Assembly: GCA_942486035.1 (NCBI GenBank) | Contig: CALNXK010000043.1 | Location: 1,589,001-1,653,000, forward strand | From: Porites lobata | Taxonomy: Eukaryota; Cnidaria; Anthozoa; Scleractinia; Poritidae | Length of the DNA: 64,000 nucleotides | Direction: 5' to 3' | Part shown: positions 58,201 through 64,000 of the stretch, piece by piece | How positions within the stretch are numbered: the stretch's first letter is position 1 | Layout: the number at the start of each line of letters is the position of its first letter | The notes under the pieces: generated by a model | What the model was told of the DNA's origin: nothing | Databases searched by the model: none | Seen by the model: only the letters and a program-made list of their open reading frames with translations | Made by a program: the position numbers and the translations under genes

Positions 58201-59216
58201 CTATCTGAAGTATCAAGCATATGCTGACATAATACTCACAATTTTAGCTCGATACTTTTATAATAAGATCCGGGAAGGGTACTCAACAACATTTTACACA
58301 GGGAGGCTCTGCTCAGATGTGCGACCCCTTTCGCTTTTATATACCATTTTTGACAGAACAGGGTAGTCCTTTTATATACCTTTTATTGACAAATGGTACC
58401 CCTTTCACATACTTCAGTAATAACAAGCAGGGGCACCCAACGATGGTTTCCTTCTAAATGCATTGAAACACTTTTTAGGCTATCCAGAGTACTTTGAGAT
58501 CTCTAGAAATGCATTCTAATCGGCGCTATAAAATTTGTATCTGTTCGGTCGTCCCAGGGCAACTTGAGTCTTTCCAAAATTACAAGGGCCTCCATATTAT
58601 TTTTCCTAAAATTTTAGATGCAATTTTAAGTTTTACGAAAGAGTGAATTTTTCTGATTCCTCTCTTAATCGCATTTCTGAATCCGAAAATTTTAGGTTTC
58701 CTTTTCCTACGGAAAATAGGCTAACTCGCAGTACTGTAATGCAAAAAATTAAACTTTAGAAAATCTTAGGGAATTTATTAGATATGTTAAGAAAATTGAA
58801 AATGAATGGAACGGCCATCTAGAAATTTTTAGCCTTCCTCAAGCTATAGAAAATTCTAGGCAATTTTTGCTTCTCCAGACAGATATATTACAGAAAATGG
58901 TCTTTTGGTGCTCCTGAACAAGGTGTCCGTATTAAGTGGGTGTCTCTAAAGCGTTTTTGACACTGCTTAATCTTTACATTGGGAGCAGGCCAGACTCTCA
59001 AGCCCCTTTCTACAACATACATGGACCCAAAAATATCGGTCTTAAATGGATGTGGCTGTACATCATGGAAAAGCCAGTCTACATCATGTTTTGTTTATCA
59101 CATGAATTGTGAAGTGAACATTAAAATTGGGGACAGCATTCGAAACAAGAAGTACAATAATATTTTTATTATTATTTTTTTATATCCAGATTGAAATGGA
59201 TTCAAGTCAAATTTAG
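55258..59216 (+). CDS. ANAPC15: Anaphase-promoting complex subunit 15 (ANAPC15/Mnd2)
   Basis: A small acidic subunit of the APC/C ubiquitin ligase, needed for turnover of the mitotic checkpoint complex. Four short exons with GT-AG borders all meet in phase 0: 55258-55386, 55795-55866, 56943-57062 and 59190-59216, giving 115 residues (human 121). Exon 1 encodes MANSLTTFPSLLPRIADDLW and FTLEKRLDDDAALTKEEEQ, matching the family pattern FPSLxPRxxxxLWFxL. The 72-nt exon 2 encodes CKKILDKGSDIPPIGTKKSK, matching the conserved ...VPIGK block. Exon 3 is the Asp/Glu-rich stretch ending DYESP. Exon 4 gives IEMDSSQI and the stop. An in-frame ATG at 55231 would add nine residues, but 55258 fits the family. 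Introns hold a SINE and several MITEs. Confidence 0.88.
56470..56746 (-). mobile_element. tRNA-derived SINE in ANAPC15 intron 2
   Basis: On the minus strand it starts GGGGAGCAAGTGTGGCACAG, with an A-box-like TGGCACAGTGG and the B-box GGGTTTAAATCCC, then a body and an ATTT-repeat tail (TTATTTATTTATTTAC). Layout and tail are those of a tRNA-derived SINE. Confidence 0.7.
57525..57670 (-). mobile_element. Hairpin plus tRNA-like sequence in ANAPC15 intron 3
   Basis: GCCTGCATGCAGACGTCTCC and its inverse GAGACGTCTGCACGCAGGCC (57525-57612) form a hairpin with ACCATAAGATTCCC between. Next to it, on the minus strand, CATGGCCGACAGGTCAGCGT and CTAGATTCGAGTGGCC resemble A and B boxes. Probably a SINE-related relic. 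The B box deviates from a working tRNA. Confidence 0.45.
58428..58916. mobile_element. MITE with CAGGGGCACCCAA ends, second copy
   Basis: The left end CAGGGGCACCCAAC pairs with the right end TTTTGGTGCTCCTG. Both sides carry AACAAG (58422-58427 and 58917-58922). Same family as 43373-43770. Inserted in ANAPC15 intron 3. Confidence 0.8.
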
Positions 59217-60006
59217 AGGAGCAAAGTTCAGCTGCTACAACTGGTGTCATTTGCAGTGTTCCCATGTAAAGGATCTGACACTGTATAAATGTCCACTGTC
59301 ACACATTGAACATTGTAAAGTGCAGAGAAAAATTGCCGGAATCAACACTCTGCTCAGTCGATGCCAATCATAAGTCTCTCTTTTAAACTTGACTGTGAAT
59401 ATTTATAAGAAGGAGCTGTTCATATGGTGGCATGCCTGAAACACCGATATTATCACAGGAGAAAAGAAGATGAAATTCCAATATTGCAACTGCCAATACA
59501 ACTAGCAAATGTTGACACTGCACACCTTTCTCACCTTGTGTTTTGATTAAAAACAGATATGTCATTCACTAGGCATATAATCAACTTCTCCTTCTCCCGG
59601 AAAAGGTATAACAGATGCAAACCAAGAGTTCATGTGGAGTAAATAATGATTTGAAAGGCTGTATATAAGCTGCACTCTACAGTCAGTGTATAAAATGAAA
59701 CACCGTTCAGAATCTTTATCTATACGTGTTTTGCTCCAATAAAACTCACTGTTACGGTATTTTCTAGTGAATTACTTCCTACAGCAAAAGATTTGCAGTT
59801 GCCCCATGCTAGACGATTCTTAACATAAACAATTTGACCCAAGCCGTCTCGTATTACGATCTCAATACTTTTAACTTGCCCTGCTAAACATGATGTTAGA
59901 CCTAGGGAATTTTTCTAGGCATTAACGGTTTTGGCGGGAAGCACGAACGTCTAGCTCTTAATTAAACACAAAATCAGCATTGGCTAAGACTTTTGAAAGA
60001 TTTGGT
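59217..60006. other. Convergent 3' flanks of ANAPC15 and H2A.X
   Basis: About 800 bases between the ANAPC15 stop and the histone 3' stem-loop. It probably contains the ANAPC15 3' UTR. No other gene is seen. Confidence 0.5.
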
Positions 60007-60022
60007 GGCTCCTAAAAGAGCC
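60007..60022 (-). terminator. Histone mRNA 3' stem-loop
   Basis: On the minus strand it reads GGCTCTTTTAGGAGCC: a six-pair stem (the last pair T-G) with a four-base TTTA loop, 30 bases past the H2A.X stop. This matches the processing signal of replication-dependent histone mRNAs bound by SLBP. Confidence 0.85.
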
Positions 60023-60051
60023 GTTGTAAGGTGGGTTGCTGTTCTTAGTCT

Positions 60052-60456
60052 CTAATATTCTTGACTCTGGGAAGACGTCTTGGATCCTTTCTTGTCCGTT
60101 TTCTTTGGAAGGAGAACAGCCTGGATGTTCGGAAGAACGCCTCCTTGAGCGATCGTAACACCAGCGAGAAGCTTGTTCAGTTCTTCGTCGTTGCGAACTG
60201 CCAGTTGAAGATGGCGTGGAATGATTCTTGATTTCTTGTTGTCTCGAGCAGCATTGCCCGCCAATTCCAAGATTTCAGCGGACAAGTACTCCAAGACAGC
60301 AGCGAGGTAGACGGGTGCACCAGCGCCGACACGCTCAGCGTAGTTTCCCTTGCGAAGAAGACGGTGGATTCTACCGACTGGAAATTGAAGCCCCGCACGA
60401 GAAGAACGGCTTTTGGATTTTGTGCCCTTGGCTTTGCCTTTACCGCGACCAGACAT
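60052..60456 (-). CDS. H2AX: Histone H2A.X, intronless
   Basis: A core histone H2A of 134 residues. It contains the fold RAGLQFPVGRIHRLLRKGNY, the docking and acidic-patch segment YLSAEILELAGNAARDNKKS, and NDEELNKLLAGVTIAQGGVL. The C-terminus ends SQEY (residues 131-134), the SQ(E/D)-hydrophobic motif whose Ser is phosphorylated by ATM, ATR or DNA-PK at DNA breaks. This marks it as H2A.X and not canonical H2A. It has no intron and is followed by a histone stem-loop. ATTGG boxes and a TATA-like element lie upstream. No other histone gene is visible nearby, so it looks like a solitary gene. Confidence 0.96.
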   Translation of the reverse strand: MSGRGKGKAKGTKSKSRSSRAGLQFPVGRIHRLLRKGNYAERVGAGAPVYLAAVLEYLSAEILELAGNAARDNKKSRIIPRHLQLAVRNDEELNKLLAGVTIAQGGVLPNIQAVLLPKKTDKKGSKTSSQSQEY

Positions 60457-60537
60457 GATGAACTTTAGAAATTTCCTTTGACCTCCTTACAGCTATCAAA
60501 CTTGTAACGAATAATGGCACGATTTATGGCAATGTTC

Positions 60538-60606
60538 ATTTTATGGCCTTGACTAGGATCGAAATGCACCAATCAGATTCCGTCTTTTATCCGAAAATCA
60601 ACCAAT
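60538..60606 (-). promoter_or_regulatory. H2A.X promoter elements
   Basis: On the minus strand, two ATTGG (inverted CCAAT) boxes at about 60569-60573 and 60602-60606 lie upstream of a TATA-like CATAAAAT at 60538-60545, about 80 bases before the ATG. CCAAT boxes are common in animal histone promoters. Assigned by motif only. Confidence 0.5.
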
Positions 60607-60910
60607 AGAAATACACTCCTGTTTCCTCTGAGGTCCGTTTCCCAATTATGCAGGTTGAAACGAAATTATTCACGCGATTTTGTTGCGAATTTCGGCAAAA
60701 CAGTCCTGGGGAAACTTCTTTTTTTAAATCTGCAAATTCACATTATTTTGAACGACATCCTAACGTTCTTAGCCCTCAATGATCTGTGTTTCGCTCTCAT
60801 CCATCAGATTAAAATTGCTTTTGTTTTGGCGCGTACGAATAACTGAAGGTTAGCGAGGGTCATTGAACTTATTTAAATTAGACAAATTGTAAAATAATTT
60901 AATTCGGAAC

Positions 60911-61195
60911 ATGACCACTCAAAAAAAGCGGAAAACTGTGACTTTCTGTTGCTTGTTTGCCTTTTCCCTAGCGCTCAATCACGTAATCTCCCTGATATCT
61001 CTTGTGTATGTCTGTGCCCGTGTCTATTCTAAAATAAAATCCGAAGGCCTATTTCAAGATCTAAAAACAAATATAGATCAAACAGGGTCAGATCAACTTT
61101 CCCGTTTTCGTCAGTTTATATACTGTAAGATGATTTGGGCTGTAGTGATGTGGACTGATGTGAGATTCGGTCACTTACCATTGAACAGCAAATGA
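60911..61195 (+). CDS. Hypothetical type II membrane protein, possibly a first exon
   Basis: ATG-started frame of 94 residues that I do not recognise. A basic start (MTTQKKRKTVTF) is followed by a hydrophobic segment of about 23 residues (CCLFAFSLALNHVISLISLV) and a polar region KIKSEGLFQDLKTNIDQTGS. The layout is that of a single-pass membrane protein with the N-terminus inside. The frame stays open through a good donor (TATACT, then GTAAGATG at 61125), so the coding exon may end at 61124. No following exon was found in the window. It may be a chance frame. Confidence 0.3.
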   Translation: MTTQKKRKTVTFCCLFAFSLALNHVISLISLVYVCARVYSKIKSEGLFQDLKTNIDQTGSDQLSRFRQFIYCKMIWAVVMWTDVRFGHLPLNSK

Positions 61196-62525
61196 ATACG
61201 GCAGGGTTATTTTGCAGAACGCCGAATGACTCTGAGTTAAATGATTAGGGTTAGGAAACTGAGTGAATTGAAAAATCAACAGAGTGGAGGTTGAACATGC
61301 AAGAAAAGTTTTACATTGGGGGAAGGAGTAATACATGATAACGAGTGAACGTAACAAGCAAAAGCCATTCCCCACTCCACTCACTCCCTGGGACACATTT
61401 CAATTTCCATTTCTATACTACTGGCGCCCACGCATTCGATTCTCTACCTTTTCATTTCAGTTTTAATATCAACTTATGAATCAATTTAAAAAATAGCGTT
61501 TATATTATATCCAGCCGCGCCTTGATGATCTGAAAGTTTTCCTAACTTGAACGAAAGAAAGTTTATGGTTTAACACCTGCTTCAAACTTTTCAGGTAGGC
61601 AAACCAACGGAATAGGCATCATTTCAGTTTCTTTACATACATATCATCAATCGTGATGAAAGCTGATTTAATAGGTTAGAAAAAGAAAGTATTCTGAAAC
61701 CTCTTGAATTTTCTAGTACTTGATGTTTGCTAAATTTTCTTTTTCCATCGACACTACAAATAAATAAGCGAAAAGAAATTGCAAAAATTAAATAAAATAC
61801 AGAACTGCGGAACACAGATGCCTCTCAAAGTACGGAACTACTTATTAAGAGTTTCCGACGGTACTGTCTGACAGCGTCTAGATGCCAGCATTTGTAGACT
61901 GCCTCATAAGATACTTTCCCGATTTCCTTCAGTTTAGTTATTATCAATATTTTGCACAATGTATACATATACTAAAATAATCAGCTAAAGTAATATGCAT
62001 AAACAAACATCGGCTTTTTTGCGGCTGACATTGGCTGAGAAATCTTTTAAAATTCTGAAACACTTCACTAAATATTCTCTCTTGAGTTTCGGTTTTAGAA
62101 AATTTTTCGCCGCCCAGTAATTGAATTTACAGGGATTTTTATGTACCAACAAATCGGAACTGAATCTCTCTCCCAACAGAATATACGGAGGACAGAATTA
62201 GCAGAGGAAGTTTAAAAAGTTAAAACTAGGTGAACAAGTCCGTATATTTTCCGGAATTAAGAATGAGAATTCTTGGAATATCATTTTGTACTTCCGCTGT
62301 GTTGTACAGTATGTACAAGACATGACTGGTATATATTAAAATGCTTTGTGTACTTAAAAGTAAAACACCACACTCCTTAATAGGAGCCTGTAGATAAAGC
62401 TATATATAGATAAGATAAAGTCATAAGTTCTATTGCACTTTTGTTTGCTCGTTTGTAGTTTGATGTGCACTACTAAGGAGGGCTTGTCATTTGAATATCA
62501 CTTCCGGCTCGTAGTCTAGTATGAA
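61196..62525. other. Intergenic, no gene recognised
   Basis: About 1.3 kb of AT-rich DNA with only short open frames and no domain signature. Confidence 0.45.
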
Positions 62526-63870
62526 ATGTCTAAGTGTTATTTACCCACAAGATTTGTTGATCCTGCCAACAAGAGCTTGAAATTTAAATTTAAAGTTGTC
62601 AGTTGTACAGTTCGTCGAAGAAGGCCCCGAATAGTTGACAAATCGCCGGCGATCAGAAAAGTTGAATTAACAAAGCAAATGGAAACTATCCTCCAGAGAA
62701 TCTCGACTCATGAGATGGCAGGATGCTCAGACAAGAAGCCGATAGTTCGTTTAGTTAAGCAGCAAAGTCCTGAGAGACGATGTTCCAATCGAACTACTGA
62801 CAAGATAAAAGCCGACACTAAACCAAAGAGAATCACTGCTTTGAGTGGGAGACCCTCGCACCATCGCAGGTTAGAAGTGAAGCAAGAGGACTGTACACGT
62901 GGACGAAATCTAAACCCTGGAAAAACTCTACCGGCTCCTGCAGTTCGTAAACCAAGGAATGCGGTTAGAGAGAGACGCGTTGGTCAGTGCTCCGCAAAGA
63001 GGTAAAGCTCAGCCATTGAACAAAGACCCATCGGGTTGTTGTTATTATTATTATTATTATTATTACTTTATTAGCATTATTATTTTGTTTCGTCCTGACC
63101 TATTAACGTTCTGATTTGTTAAAACTTGAAGAACTTTGCTGGTTCACTAAATAAAATATTCGTAATTGGCCCTTTTTTGCTACCGAGGAGAGAGAGAGGG
63201 AGAGAGATTCCTTTTTACGGATACTTTCCGTAGTAACTATAACTTTTTTCCAGGCAGATTTTCATCTTCTATCCAGGTCAAAGCTGTTTTTATTCCTTGA
63301 ATTAAGGGGTAGGGAGAGATCCGCCCTCGTAATTACTTTCCTCCCGATTTTGGTCTAAAAATAACCGCCGTAGGGGGCAAGGCGGGGAATCCCCCGGGCC
63401 ATTCTCTATATCGGGCAATGAACTCGTGTATCAAGTGGTAAGTTTGTTAGTTGACCGCTTATATTACTTGGAAAATTTCTGCACGATTTAAATTTTGTAC
63501 GAAAATAGGGTCAGAAAGTAAAACTGACGGTCTGTTAGTATGGTACCCATACTTCTGCATTTTTCGTACACAGAAACCGGACTCCAGAATTACCTCAGAC
63601 CTGTCCAAAGCAAAAAAGTCCCGAAAGACCACGTCGTCCTCCAATTTTTTACCAAAAACCTGCAGTGATAAAAGATACAGGAGCAGCAGCTGCTTCGAGC
63701 ACACAACCTCCAGGTTGGCCGAGGTTTCAAGTCCCGAAAGAATATATTCATGCAAGAGAGGGTGTTGGAAATCGAATCCCTGAGAAAGAGGCGGAACCGG
63801 TTTCACCTCCAGCTTCTAAACCACGCCATCAGGCTACGAAGAGACATGTTCCCCAGTATTCCCCTAAGAG
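62526..63870 (+). CDS. Unrecognised basic, proline-rich protein, first two exons (continues past the window)
   Basis: I do not recognise this protein. Exon 1 (62526-63001) starts at ATG with MSKCYLPTRFVDPANKSLKF, then an Arg-rich stretch (VRRRRPRIVDK), a possible short helix (VELTKQMETILQRISTHEM) and a basic, disordered-looking region ending QCSAKR. Exon 2 (63574-63870, acceptor TTTTCGTACACAG) continues NRTPELPQTCPKQKSPERPR, then PPGWPRFQVPKEYIHAREGV, and ends HVPQYSPKR. Both exons end in AAGAG followed by GTAA donors in phase 2, so exon 2 is symmetric and could be repeated downstream. There is no signal peptide or membrane segment. The base composition suggests a nuclear or cytoskeletal protein, but no function is inferred. 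Confidence 0.55.
63042..63065. repeat. (TTA)n microsatellite
   Basis: About eight TTA units in the intron between the two exons of the unrecognised gene. Confidence 0.8.
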
Positions 63871-64000
63871 GTAAGGATATGAAATCAGTCCGGTTGGCTT
63901 TCTAAAAGGGTAAACTGAGAACAGGCTCCTTGGTGGAGAAAAAAGGCGAAAATTATTTGAAACTGGGTGCAAATCGAGAACTTGTGTGAATGAAACGCTA

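Noticed and set aside
1..64000. CRISPR arrays, bacterial operons, viral genomes
   Set aside because: No spaced direct-repeat array, operon-like gene packing or viral gene is seen. The gene structures are eukaryotic.

Overview
The window is animal nuclear DNA, most likely from an anthozoan cnidarian such as a stony coral. The evidence is AT-rich intergenic DNA crowded with short fold-back and inverted-repeat elements, spliced genes with GT-AG introns, and clear metazoan orthologues. The species cannot be fixed from the sequence alone.

Layout. (1) 1-8.3 kb, minus strand: two tandem single-exon GLB1-like (GH35) beta-galactosidase genes, the first cut by the window edge. Between them lies a nest of non-autonomous DNA transposons. 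(2) 8.3-13.4 kb: intergenic DNA with fold-back elements, including a 120-bp palindrome. (3) 13.4-34.5 kb, minus strand: a tandem cluster of three furin/kexin-type proprotein convertase genes, called PC-A, PC-B and PC-C here. Exons were assembled from splice sites and homology between the copies. (4) 36.0-42.7 kb, minus strand: a seven-exon USP35/USP38-type deubiquitinase. (5) 45.8-52.6 kb, plus strand: a four-exon ANKRD50 orthologue. (6) 55.2-59.2 kb, plus strand: a four-exon ANAPC15 gene, which is easy to miss because its exons are 27 to 129 nt. (7) 60.0-60.5 kb, minus strand: an intronless histone H2A.X gene with a histone 3' stem-loop. (8) 60.9-64 kb, plus strand: a possible type II membrane protein exon and the first two exons of an unrecognised basic, proline-rich protein that runs off the window.

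The most unusual content is the convertase cluster. In all three genes the linker before the last strand of the P domain, about ten residues in furin, is expanded by a repeat with the core HGRF(K/G)EDYM. Copy number differs between genes, and PC-C carries a duplicated repeat exon. The proteins end right after the P domain, so they look secreted and soluble with a complete catalytic set. PC-C has a one-base deletion in an otherwise intact gene.

The remaining genes are conserved housekeeping genes: endosomal recycling, deubiquitination, anaphase-promoting complex, and chromatin and DNA damage. They show no obvious joint pathway. Transposon insertions with readable target-site duplications lie in most introns and intergenic stretches.
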